Position numbers and translations under genes: made by a program
Shown here: positions 39,316-48,637 of the stretch, piece by piece
Position numbering within the stretch: position 1 is the first letter of the stretch
Layout: every line of letters begins with the position of its first letter
Assembly (NCBI GenBank): GCA_020628425.1
Contig: JAHDEZ010000092.1
Location: 1 to 64,000, forward strand
DNA: 64,000 nucleotides
Reading direction: 5' to 3'
From: Hellea sp.
GTDB lineage: Bacteria > Pseudomonadota > Alphaproteobacteria > Caulobacterales > Maricaulaceae
The notes under the pieces: model-generated
What the model was told of the DNA's origin: nothing
Database searches by the model: none
What the model saw: the letters and a program-made list of their open reading frames with translations, nothing else

Positions 39316-40740
39316 TTATATTTCGCAGGCCTTCATTACCCCTAGACTTTGGGCCAGGCGGGCTTCGCCCGCTTTGAGTTCAGCCCGGGCTATTCCCTCA
39401 CGCAGCACAGACAGCTCGCGCAATAATTCTTCTTTGATAAGATATATCTCGCGGTTCGCTCCCGCTTTAACGTCCGCATCAAGCTTTCCTGTAATGCCAG
39501 CCTGTAAATCCTTAGCCTTCCACGCCAAGTCCATCTCGGCATTCAGGTTGTTTACATTTTCCAAAGCCAAAGCGACTTGTGCCATGATTGAGGTTGCGAT
39601 CAAATCTAACTCGTTTTGCTCAAGAGACAAGCGAGCCTTTCCCTGACGTTTAGTCTGTCCGATTTTCAAAAGGCCAATGACATCCCAAGACAGATTTACG
39701 CCGGCTGAAAGGAAGTCCTTATTGAGGGCAAAGCTATTGGTGTCATTATTGGCTGACATGAAGACATTCAGGCCTGGAAGACGCCGCAATATGCCCTGCT
39801 CATTTTCAAGTTTGGTCTGATCAATATTATAGAGAGTCCGGCGTAGCTCTGGACGGTTCTCAAAAGCGCTGATGAACATGTCATCCAAGTCTCCTTCCAA
39901 AGATGAACCGAATTCACCGCCTTCTAGGGAGGCATTTTGATCGACGGCGAATTCGGCTCTGTGGGGGATGTTTATTAGTTTTTTCAAGTCGGACTCAGCA
40001 GAAGCCAGGCCGCGATACATGCTTTCATACCAACGTTTTATATCTATCAATTCACGTTGATACATCCACTCAGGGAGTTCTTGCTCGGCGCTTTTGGAGG
40101 CCTCCAGATTTGACAATTCCAGGCCATAATTAATACGGTCATTGAGCCATTTCCGCTTTTCGGTGGCGCGATCATAAGCAGCCTTCCGCCAGAAGGCACG
40201 CTCAACGTCAACCATCAACTGATGACAGCCAGCCCGGTTGCTTTCCATGGCGTCATAGCCTTTAATCGACGCGCTGGCGTTTTTATGACTGGACAATGCA
40301 AGGTCCAGCATGTTCCAGGTCAGAGTAACATTTGTATTCGCGTAAGCATTGTCCTGAGCCGTATAAAAATCTTCCGGCATGGGGGTTCCGAGATCATCCA
40401 CTCTAACGCCAACGGATGCATTGGTATTATTCCGCCAGCGTCCGAAGCTATTGGTATAGATTTGCGGCAGCATGGAGCGAGCTTGCGCGTTTTCTCCATC
40501 AAGCTGAACCATCAGGCGATCCACACGTTGACGATAGTCAAGGTTGCGCGTAATCGCCATCTTACGGGCCTGTTCCAGAGTCAAGGGAGTGGTTTCGAAT
40601 CCGTCTGGCAGCGTACTGGACTGCAACAAGTCTTGGGCCACAGCGGACATGTTGTTTTCCGAATATTGGACTGGCGTGCTGGCACAAGCCGCGAAAAGAG
40701 ACGCTGACCCCGCTAAAAATGTTTTAAATAAGTTACGCAT
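39316..40740 (-). CDS. TolC-family outer membrane efflux lipoprotein
   Basis: MRNLFKTFLAGSASLFAACAS lipoprotein signal; long alpha-helical OEP-type repeats; start at 40740. Confidence 0.85.
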   Translation of the reverse strand: MRNLFKTFLAGSASLFAACASTPVQYSENNMSAVAQDLLQSSTLPDGFETTPLTLEQARKMAITRNLDYRQRVDRLMVQLDGENAQARSMLPQIYTNSFGRWRNNTNASVGVRVDDLGTPMPEDFYTAQDNAYANTNVTLTWNMLDLALSSHKNASASIKGYDAMESNRAGCHQLMVDVERAFWRKAAYDRATEKRKWLNDRINYGLELSNLEASKSAEQELPEWMYQRELIDIKRWYESMYRGLASAESDLKKLINIPHRAEFAVDQNASLEGGEFGSSLEGDLDDMFISAFENRPELRRTLYNIDQTKLENEQGILRRLPGLNVFMSANNDTNSFALNKDFLSAGVNLSWDVIGLLKIGQTKRQGKARLSLEQNELDLIATSIMAQVALALENVNNLNAEMDLAWKAKDLQAGITGKLDADVKAGANREIYLIKEELLRELSVLREGIARAELKAGEARLAQSLGVMKACEI

Positions 40741-40765
40741 GATTAATACCTTTCTTGCCTCTATA

Positions 40766-40783
40766 GTTGCAAGCAAGGGGCCA
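40766..40783 (-). promoter_or_regulatory. Sigma54 promoter for tolC-like gene
   Basis: Minus strand tGGCCCcttgcTTGCaac, GG-N10-GC. Confidence 0.6.
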
Positions 40784-40844
40784 TCTAGTGTCTTAATAAA
40801 AACAATGGTTTAGATGGTTAAAAGCCGCCTAACGCTTTCACGTC

Positions 40845-40879
40845 ATTGCGAAATGCAAAGAAAATTTGCACGATGCGAA
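40845..40879. promoter_or_regulatory. Two candidate UAS sites upstream of tolC-like gene
   Basis: ATTGCG-AAA-TGCAAA (40845-40859) and TTTGCA-CGA-TGCGAA (40865-40879), centres 20 bp apart. Confidence 0.6.
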
Positions 40880-43870
40880 TCAGCGCAAAATTTCATAGGT
40901 CATGGCATCAAAAGTTATTTGAACAGAGAGGTCCTCTATTTTGAAAGCACCTGGAATGATATGGCCAGCTTTCTGTTCGATCCCATTGACCTTTGCCAAA
41001 TCTGTTGATCCGATAATAGTTGGAAATTCTGGACGCGGAATCCGCACAATTCGTGTTTCGCCAGGTCTCAAACTTTCCTGGATGTAAAAGGGAATAGTTG
41101 CAAATTTTTCGTCCTTCGAGACCGCGATTTTCAGCTGTAATGTATTGATGATTTTTGTACCATAATTCACGATTGTAAACACGAGATCGCCGTTATCAAA
41201 ATTGGGGTTTTGTATAGCGAGAGATTTATACATATCCGGAGCGCAGACTGTTGATTGGATATTAATAGATAGATCTTTAGGATTTTCCGAAAACTCCGGC
41301 ACTGAAAACTGTTTCGGGTCATAAGCAGTATTAAAGCTTGCCTCAGAGATTTTTAGATAGCCTTCAAATTCCACAATATAAGGAGACGTCTCTCCAGGCA
41401 AAAGGCGATGAGCACCAAGCCTCCCCATATTTTGACTGACCATAACTTCCCCGTCCGCCGCCATTGCATTGGCTCGCAATTGAACACAGGCGGGGAAGGG
41501 TGATGTATTGGTCAACTGGCCCGTGACAAAGAAACGTTCTCCGTCTTTATATAAGTAAGCTTTTGTTGCAGAAATTCGTGGTCGTTGCAGTTTAGCGACT
41601 TTTTCCTGACCGGGCCTGACAATATTTCGGCTGGTTTGATCAAGGAAATCGTTCTGCGAGTCTTGAATAACAATGTTTTGGCTAAACTGTGGAGCAGGGC
41701 TTTCATAGACGATTTTGTTGTCAACTACCAAATGAGTTTTCAAGATATCTTTATAACCAATGGCTGTTAGATATTTAAGTTTTGTGGTAATGAGAGTATT
41801 GTTTTGACTGTATACCTCGGCTCCGATTAACTTACCATAGGATGGCAATAGCCCGCCTCTTAGGCGCTGATCTCTTAAATAGTCGGCATATGTTATATCC
41901 GTGTCCAATAAGCCGAAGGCCTGGTCATATTCTCGAAAATCCAGATGCCCATAATATTTCACTATAAGATCTTGGTCCGATAACGGTCTGGATTTGGAAT
42001 TAAAAATTTGAACATATAAAGTCACGAATACCGCGATCAATAAAAAGGGTAGAGTTCGAACGGCCCAAATCATGCCTTTTGAGACCAAACTATTTTCAGG
42101 CGTATATGGCCGTAGAAATCCCTGATGGCTTTGTGAAATCAACTTACCCTTCGCCGCTAACAGCAATAAAGACAAAAAGGCCAGACTTAGACCTGTAATT
42201 GGAACGATACCCCACCAATAAACCTGATAAGCCGGGAGTTCTCGTTTAGGCCGTATATCAGGGAGAGGCGGAATATTGGCCTTCTCCCAAACCATCAGTC
42301 CATTGCTGAGACGAACGACGGGATTCCAGCCAGTATAATGTAAAAGCGGATCATAGTATTCGTCATTTGAGAAAACATATTTGAGGTGAAACTTGTCAGC
42401 ATTCGTCAAAAACTGATTCAGAGAGGCCAACCCCGGCACGCCTGCATATTTGGAGTTTTCCAGCCGCTCAACGGCGTAATTAGTCAGGGACGGCAGACGG
42501 CGGGCGGAATTGTAGTTTCCGTCAACCGACTCCGCGTTGATCAGCGCGCTATGATAAGCAAACTGATCGCCCAGCCCCAATGTCAGATATCTCCATTGAT
42601 TATGGCCATCCTCATCCATGAACTTAACGATGGGCGCCGGGTCGACAAAATCCGGTTGCGTCGGCCGAACCTTAGGTAACATGGCCACGGCGACAGGACC
42701 AATGGCATAGATGGCAAAAACGAACACGAGTAGGAGTCTTGCGCCCAGCTCACCAAATGCATTGTTCAAAACTGATCTGGCGCGCCCCTGCAGCAAGGAC
42801 AAAGCCAGAAGTCCCGCGAAAGGGAGGATCAAAAGTGTTGCCCAGAAAGTGAAACGATCCAAAGTGAGGATATCGAATGCGCCGCCCAGAATGATTTTCG
42901 GTATGGGCGTTGTCCCGCCTGTCCCTAAAACGAGCGCAAATAATATGGTTGCGCCAAGAGGCCAAGGGGCGGTCCGGAGTTTGAGGACGACATAAGGCAA
43001 AACAAAAATCAAAAGTCCCCAAGGAATAGCGAAAAACATCAAACCCAGATTAGGTTTTTCAATAAAATTCTCGCGGCTTCCATGGGGAATGCTGACTTGA
43101 GTGATCGGATCTGTGATGGACCAGTACCAATAGGGAAAGACTATTCCGACAATGAGCATAAGCATACATACCCCAAGCACAATGCCCCGAGTTGGCGCAG
43201 TTAACCATCGCGCTAATTCTGATTTTGAAAATGTGATTTTCTCATTTGGTGCGGAAGTCTTTAGATGAGCGATCCATGCGGCGAGCCCTATTGGTGCCAC
43301 AAAGAAGATGGTACCAAACAAAGGAGTAACATGATGCGCAGAAGTCGCCCCGGCGGTAAAACAGAGCGCGAAACAGAGTTGCTGCCAACCACCCTTTTCG
43401 ACCCATCGGGCCATATGGGGCATAGCATTTAAGAAAAGTGCGATAGAAAATATGGTTGGAAGTTGTCCAAATAGATGAACGGTTTCGGCGATGGATGTGG
43501 AAAAAACCGTTAAAAATGCGGCAATGGCGGCCGCCTGCTGCGAGACCCAGATTTGACTGAAACGATAAATGCCAATGGTCAACAGAACAATGGCCCCGGT
43601 CATAACAGTGACAAAGGCAGCTCGCATATCCATAAAATTCATGAGAATAGCCACGGACTGGTGGCTGCCAGGCGGGTAGGCCGTTACCGTAAACCCAGTG
43701 TACCAACGGGTTTCCCACGGGTCGAACCACTGCCGATGATAATGGTCCGCGAAAAACATATGAATATAGGCGTCATAGGTTTGACTATAGGTAAACGGCA
43801 GCAAAGCTCCATGAAGGAGCAATGCCAGTACAATTGCCAAATAGGCTAGATTTCGCGCTTGCCAGGTCAT
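40880..43870 (-). CDS. Large polytopic membrane protein (6-pyruvoyl-tetrahydropterin synthase-related / glycosyltransferase-like)
   Basis: Multiple TM segments, FTYSQTYDAYIHMFFADHYHRQWFDPWETRWYTGFTVTAYPPGSHQ; soluble C-terminal domains. Confidence 0.7.
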   Translation of the reverse strand: MTWQARNLAYLAIVLALLLHGALLPFTYSQTYDAYIHMFFADHYHRQWFDPWETRWYTGFTVTAYPPGSHQSVAILMNFMDMRAAFVTVMTGAIVLLTIGIYRFSQIWVSQQAAAIAAFLTVFSTSIAETVHLFGQLPTIFSIALFLNAMPHMARWVEKGGWQQLCFALCFTAGATSAHHVTPLFGTIFFVAPIGLAAWIAHLKTSAPNEKITFSKSELARWLTAPTRGIVLGVCMLMLIVGIVFPYWYWSITDPITQVSIPHGSRENFIEKPNLGLMFFAIPWGLLIFVLPYVVLKLRTAPWPLGATILFALVLGTGGTTPIPKIILGGAFDILTLDRFTFWATLLILPFAGLLALSLLQGRARSVLNNAFGELGARLLLVFVFAIYAIGPVAVAMLPKVRPTQPDFVDPAPIVKFMDEDGHNQWRYLTLGLGDQFAYHSALINAESVDGNYNSARRLPSLTNYAVERLENSKYAGVPGLASLNQFLTNADKFHLKYVFSNDEYYDPLLHYTGWNPVVRLSNGLMVWEKANIPPLPDIRPKRELPAYQVYWWGIVPITGLSLAFLSLLLLAAKGKLISQSHQGFLRPYTPENSLVSKGMIWAVRTLPFLLIAVFVTLYVQIFNSKSRPLSDQDLIVKYYGHLDFREYDQAFGLLDTDITYADYLRDQRLRGGLLPSYGKLIGAEVYSQNNTLITTKLKYLTAIGYKDILKTHLVVDNKIVYESPAPQFSQNIVIQDSQNDFLDQTSRNIVRPGQEKVAKLQRPRISATKAYLYKDGERFFVTGQLTNTSPFPACVQLRANAMAADGEVMVSQNMGRLGAHRLLPGETSPYIVEFEGYLKISEASFNTAYDPKQFSVPEFSENPKDLSINIQSTVCAPDMYKSLAIQNPNFDNGDLVFTIVNYGTKIINTLQLKIAVSKDEKFATIPFYIQESLRPGETRIVRIPRPEFPTIIGSTDLAKVNGIEQKAGHIIPGAFKIEDLSVQITFDAMTYEILR

Positions 43871-43877
43871 GGAACTA

Positions 43878-45125
43878 TCAGCGTACTCGCCTCAATAAAT
43901 ATAGTCCAACGCCTGCCAGCCCTAAGCCAAAAACCAGAAGTTTTACCTGCAAGAGCGAACCATAGCTGAGCGCCGGGTTCAAACAGATCATAAATGAAAC
44001 GCCCAAATAATAGATTAAAGCAAGACCAATCAAAATAGCCGGTGCCCCTTTATGTCCTCTGGCCAGTAATGCGACCACAGCCAGTTGCACACCGACCATG
44101 GACGCGCCGATGGCACCCGCAATGACAACCATGGGCGCGAGATCTATATAATTATGGCCCAAAAACAGACTGACAAAAAAGTCGGGTTTTACGCCAATCA
44201 CCAACAGGGCCAGACCGCTCAAAATAATCATAACCATAAGGAGTTTCATCAAAGCCTTTAGAGCGATTTTCTCTGACGCGGCCTGCCCGATGACAAATGG
44301 CTGCAAGACTGTGGCAAAGGACAAAAATGCAAAGAAAAATATTCTCTGGATCAATAATAAACCAGCAGCCCCGCCTGCAACCGTATCTGAGAACATGGCC
44401 TTCGCAATGAAAATATCGCCGTCAAGTGCCAACACTTGCGCGAGAAATATAAGACCATAGGGCCATGTTGTTTCAAAAATCGAAATACTGGTTTGTTTCG
44501 ACGATTTTAAGGCCTCAAAATCGTAACGATCCATGGTAAAAATGAGGCCTGCCAAAACCGATAAAATCAAGGCGATGGTTATTCCCGTCATTCCAAAGCC
44601 TGCATTCCACATCAACCAGCAACCGAACAGACGGATAATCCACTCCGCTTGAAACGAGCCGACCATTTTTGGCAAATGGGTTTGCCCCTGCGCTAAGCCT
44701 CTGTAGATGATCATGGGGAGAAAAAGCGGTATGGCGAGAAAAAGGCTGATCAAAGACAGAATATTTTCGAAATTTAGCAAGGCGGCAATCCACTCTACTG
44801 CCATGATCAAAACAAAGCATAGGGGCACGGTAATAAAGAGACTGCGTCTCGATAGGCTTGCGGATAACACCCGTGCTTTTATGGGGTCTGTTTTGGCGCT
44901 GACTTCCGATACACCAAATTGTAACGCTGAAAATATTGATAGAAGGCCGAGTTTTATTGACATAAGCAAAGTCAAATCCGCGAACTCAGCGGGACTCATC
45001 AAACGCGCAAAAATCATATTGAAAGCTAGATTTGCAACATTTGCGATATTTGCTGATATGAAGATGACAAGCGCTGGTCCTAAAAAACTTCGGTGCTGGG
45101 TAAATCTTGATGCGAGGCGCGACAT
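43878..45125 (-). CDS. Oligosaccharide flippase-like (MOP superfamily) membrane protein
   Basis: ANIANVANLAFNMIFARLMSPAEFADLTLLMS; multiple TM helices. Confidence 0.8.
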   Translation of the reverse strand: MSRLASRFTQHRSFLGPALVIFISANIANVANLAFNMIFARLMSPAEFADLTLLMSIKLGLLSIFSALQFGVSEVSAKTDPIKARVLSASLSRRSLFITVPLCFVLIMAVEWIAALLNFENILSLISLFLAIPLFLPMIIYRGLAQGQTHLPKMVGSFQAEWIIRLFGCWLMWNAGFGMTGITIALILSVLAGLIFTMDRYDFEALKSSKQTSISIFETTWPYGLIFLAQVLALDGDIFIAKAMFSDTVAGGAAGLLLIQRIFFFAFLSFATVLQPFVIGQAASEKIALKALMKLLMVMIILSGLALLVIGVKPDFFVSLFLGHNYIDLAPMVVIAGAIGASMVGVQLAVVALLARGHKGAPAILIGLALIYYLGVSFMICLNPALSYGSLLQVKLLVFGLGLAGVGLYLLRRVR

Positions 45126-46283
45126 TTAAACCTCCACCGCATCAAAAAGCGCATTTTCGCCGACTTTGCCTGGGGCACCTTTGACGTTCGTGCAGTCAAC
45201 GGTAGCAATAAGCCCGGTGTTTTTAGCTGCTTGAAGGACAGTCTCATGTTCAGGAAGTCTTATTTTGATATGGACGCCTTCAAGCTTCAACCTATCACAG
45301 GCTCCCGCCAGAGCCGTAAAAACGGATGGGTCAAATGTTTCGACTGCGCACAAATCCAGAATAACGCCGGGAGCTAAAAAATCCACGAATGCCGGAAGAT
45401 CATCAATTAAAGCAAAGGATAAGTGTTTTCCCGCGCGCAAAGTTTGATAGTCTTTAATAGCATGATCGTCGCGGCGGCGTGAATAATGTTCCCGGATCTT
45501 CCATTGATTTGCAATCAATCCCAGCATTTTAAAACCGCTTTTGACAACGTCGGAGGTTTTAATTTTCGACCCAGCGATCTCAGTCCATTCAATGACGGGA
45601 AATTCGAAAAATTTGTTCCGTTTCTTTTTATCGGGATCCGAAATACGAAGGAATAGTTCGACATCAAATAACCAGCCAGCGGTAAAAGGGTTTTCCAGAG
45701 CCCGCCAAAAAGCCGGAGTGTTTCTAAAAAGCTTAGCGCCGCATTGCGTATCACTAATCGGCAAGCCAGTGGCAAGACGCCCCAATGTTGCGCAGACTCG
45801 GGAAATAATTTTTCGGTGGAGCTCACGATAAACCCTGTGACCAAGCCCGCCTTTCCGAGAGCCGAAGACGACGTCAATTTCCGGCATGCGATCCGCGACA
45901 GAGGCGAAATCCAGAACGGCATCAATCGGCGTGGCTAGATCTGCGTCCAAAAAGGCAATATATTCATGGCCCCGTTTGGCTGCAAATTTTAGTCCTTGTC
46001 TGACCGCCTCGGCTTTGCCGCCATTTTGTTTCATAACCAGCGCATCAATTTTATCGGGTAATGCCGCGATGGCACCGCATAACAGGCTAATGGTTTGATC
46101 TTTGGAGCCGTCATCGACAAATATCAGACGCAAATCATCGGTTTGACGGGCAAATTCTACGAACGCGTCCAAAGCAAGGCGCTGGGCTTCGTTATAACAG
46201 GGAATAATAACTGCAATCTTTTCGGGTCTCCAAGGCTGGATCTGATTGGCTTGCATCATTTTTTTTGTGGCAGTTGCTAACAT
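45126..46283 (-). CDS. Family 2 glycosyltransferase (dolichol-phosphate-mannose-synthase-like) with C-terminal STAS-like domain
   Basis: VIIPCYNEAQRLALDAFVEF...FVDDGSKDQT...LDADLATP; C-term GVILDLCAVETFDPSVFTALAGACDRLKLEGVHIKIRLPEHETVLQAAKNTGL; start set at 46283. Confidence 0.82.
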   Translation of the reverse strand: MLATATKKMMQANQIQPWRPEKIAVIIPCYNEAQRLALDAFVEFARQTDDLRLIFVDDGSKDQTISLLCGAIAALPDKIDALVMKQNGGKAEAVRQGLKFAAKRGHEYIAFLDADLATPIDAVLDFASVADRMPEIDVVFGSRKGGLGHRVYRELHRKIISRVCATLGRLATGLPISDTQCGAKLFRNTPAFWRALENPFTAGWLFDVELFLRISDPDKKKRNKFFEFPVIEWTEIAGSKIKTSDVVKSGFKMLGLIANQWKIREHYSRRRDDHAIKDYQTLRAGKHLSFALIDDLPAFVDFLAPGVILDLCAVETFDPSVFTALAGACDRLKLEGVHIKIRLPEHETVLQAAKNTGLIATVDCTNVKGAPGKVGENALFDAVEV

Positions 46284-46310
46284 GGCAAAATCTCCTTTGC
46301 CCTCACTGTC

Positions 46311-46325
46311 GCAAAAAGCAGGCCT
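46311..46325 (-). promoter_or_regulatory. Sigma54 promoter for glycosyltransferase operon (minus strand)
   Basis: Minus strand aGGCCTgctttTTGCg, GG-N10-GC. Confidence 0.5.
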
Positions 46326-46374
46326 GAAATTTCGCCGTGTTTTGGCCGGTTTTCTTCGCAGGCCGCGAATCTCG

Positions 46375-46389
46375 TTTGCATTTTGCAAT
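46375..46389. promoter_or_regulatory. Shared UAS in divergent intergenic region
   Basis: TTTGCA-TTT-TGCAAT; about 70 bp from both divergent -12 elements. Confidence 0.6.
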
Positions 46390-46439
46390 AACATTTTTTG
46401 TATTTTCGGAGTTTTGAGCAAAAATGCTTTAAAAAAACC

Positions 46440-46456
46440 GGGCACAGGCTTTGCAA
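46440..46456 (+). promoter_or_regulatory. Sigma54 promoter for 46481-49879 operon
   Basis: gGGCACaggctTTGCaa, GG-N10-GC. Confidence 0.75.
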
Positions 46457-46480
46457 CTCTTCTGGCGAAAGGAAATCGCC

Positions 46481-47158
46481 ATGAAGACTATGCCCGTTTA
46501 TATTATTATGTCGCTTTTGGGCTCTGTGCCCCAGCCATCATTTGCTCAAAATAATTGTTTGATTGAGCCACATAAAGCCATTTGTAAGACCGAGAATATA
46601 AATCTCTATGTCGGACCTCAATCCGTCGAACCTGGCGAAGATATCTTCATCGCCGTCGAAACATTGACCGGTTCGCTGGAAAGCAGTCCTGCCACCAGCG
46701 TCACCATAATCGATGCGGATTCAGGCCGACAATATCAGGCTGAAGTTGAGCAAGGCCTGGCCTATATCGAAATAAAGGCGCCAACCCAATCAGGGCGTCT
46801 GGTGTTTACCGCCCAAACAGGCGACGTGAAGTCTGGGCCTGCTGAGGTTCTTGTTCATCCCGCGCCGGCGCGTTCATTTGCGCTGTTTATCGAAAAAAAC
46901 AAAGGTCAAATTTTTGTCTCATCTTCAATAATCGCTGATGCTTTCGGAAACTTTATTGATGACGGCCAAAGTGTTTCTATCGAGCTTCTGAATAAGTCAG
47001 AGGTCTACGGTACCTGGCAAACAAGAACTGAAAATGGTCGAATGGGCCTTCATATAGATTGTGATAGTGTCCGGGATACTGAGTCCCGTTTACGCGCTCG
47101 GATAGGTCAAATCACGAGTGAACTTCCCATTCCTGCCTTTATTTGCGGACAGTCCTGA
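46481..47158 (+). CDS. Secreted hypothetical protein (Ig-like composition)
   Basis: Signal peptide MKTMPVYIIMSLLGSVPQPSFAQ; beta-rich sequence. Confidence 0.7.
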   Translation: MKTMPVYIIMSLLGSVPQPSFAQNNCLIEPHKAICKTENINLYVGPQSVEPGEDIFIAVETLTGSLESSPATSVTIIDADSGRQYQAEVEQGLAYIEIKAPTQSGRLVFTAQTGDVKSGPAEVLVHPAPARSFALFIEKNKGQIFVSSSIIADAFGNFIDDGQSVSIELLNKSEVYGTWQTRTENGRMGLHIDCDSVRDTESRLRARIGQITSELPIPAFICGQS

Positions 47159-47160
47159 TC

Positions 47161-48636
47161 ATGCGCCGGCGTCATCTATTTCCCGCTATGTTGCTTGGTG
47201 CCTCTGCGCTTTGGTCTATGGCCGCCGTTTCTTTCAGCGCGCCGTCTCAAAGCTATGACTATCTCGACGCTCTTGTTGTCGACGAGCGCTATGCGCACGG
47301 AACAATTTGGGAGGATGTCGATATTGCCCATGCCCATAAATTGTCCGACCAAGATGAACTTCTTTTTATTAAAATGCTGGAAGCTTTTGATGGACCATCA
47401 CAAGGCAATCCTTCAAGGCCTCTTTTTCTTGACCAGGCGAAATCATCGTTAGAGCAAAAAAAATGTCAACGCTTTGCAGAGCCTTGTGAGGTCAAAATTC
47501 ATCTTAACAGAACCGTTAAGCCGAGTTTGATTCACGGCGATTTAAGATTGGTGCAGTTGCGGGAGACGTCCATTGTTCAAGAAGTATCTCTGTACGAAAA
47601 CAAGATTGAGTTTGGCGCGAAATTTGAAGAAAGCCGAAATATTCGGTTTATGCTGACTGAACGTGGTTGGGTGATCAAATCGGGCGAACACGTTGCCAAT
47701 GATCCATTTGAACTCAGTCCCGCCGAGAGCCTGGATACAGGGAAAATGATCGGGCTGAATTACTACCCACAGAGCGCGCCTTGGGACCAGTTTTGGCCAG
47801 AATTCCCGGTCGCTGACATTGAAAACGACCTGGATATGGTCACAGGTCTTGGTGCCAATGCCTTGCGCATATTTATCCAACACGACTATTTTGCCAATTT
47901 GGACACGCAAAAAGACGGCCTCACCAAACTTCGAAGGTTTCTGGATTTATGCGAAGACCGCGAAATCAAAGTCATTGTCACATTGTTTGATTTGCGCGCA
48001 GATTACCGTTTGCAAAATTGGAGCCGTGACTCTGTCCATATGAAGACCATACTCAATGCTATTCATGAGCATCCCGCTCTTCTGGCGGTTGATTTGAAAA
48101 ATCAGCCTGATTTGGATTTTGAAGGGGCAGGACAAAATCTTGTAACGGCCTGGCTCGACGCTATGATTGCAAGCGCTCAGCAAAATCATTCGGATATACC
48201 GCTGACGATTGGTTGGTCGGATCCTAGTAAAGCCACTCTTTTATCAGAGAAACTCAATCTGGTTTCTTTTCATGATTATAGTCATCCCAGCGGGCTTTCG
48301 TCGCGTCTCCATGCCGTCCAGCAAAGTGCAGGAGACAAACCGGTATTTGTTACAGAAATCGGACACAGCCGCTGGAGCCTGTTCGGCGAAAATTCGGACA
48401 AACAGGCTGCGCGCCTTTCCGAGCAACTAGAAGAACTCGCCAATGCTGATGGGGTCTTTGTGTGGACCCTGCATGATTTCGACGAAATCGGCGCAAATAT
48501 AGTCGGGTATCGCCCCTGGCGCAAAGCTCAGCAAAAAGCCTACGGCATCCTCACAAGCGAGGGCGATAGGCGCCCTGCGGCTGAAGCGCTTTACACCTTC
48601 AATCAAACTTTTCTTTCGACCCCTAAAGGAGACTAA
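47161..48636 (+). CDS. Exported protein with glycoside-hydrolase-like (TIM-barrel, GH5/GH-A-like) region
   Basis: GLNYYPQSAPWDQFWPEFPVADIENDLDMVTGLGANALRIFIQHD; LNLVSFHDYSHPSG; KPVFVTEIGHS; DGVFVWTLHDFDEIG. Confidence 0.7.
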   Translation: MRRRHLFPAMLLGASALWSMAAVSFSAPSQSYDYLDALVVDERYAHGTIWEDVDIAHAHKLSDQDELLFIKMLEAFDGPSQGNPSRPLFLDQAKSSLEQKKCQRFAEPCEVKIHLNRTVKPSLIHGDLRLVQLRETSIVQEVSLYENKIEFGAKFEESRNIRFMLTERGWVIKSGEHVANDPFELSPAESLDTGKMIGLNYYPQSAPWDQFWPEFPVADIENDLDMVTGLGANALRIFIQHDYFANLDTQKDGLTKLRRFLDLCEDREIKVIVTLFDLRADYRLQNWSRDSVHMKTILNAIHEHPALLAVDLKNQPDLDFEGAGQNLVTAWLDAMIASAQQNHSDIPLTIGWSDPSKATLLSEKLNLVSFHDYSHPSGLSSRLHAVQQSAGDKPVFVTEIGHSRWSLFGENSDKQAARLSEQLEELANADGVFVWTLHDFDEIGANIVGYRPWRKAQQKAYGILTSEGDRRPAAEALYTFNQTFLSTPKGD

Positions 48637-48637
48637 A

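Noticed and set aside
46416-46430. GAGCAAAAATGCTTT as an extra UAS
   Set aside because: Half-site spacing is 4 rather than 3 and flanks do not match the consensus.
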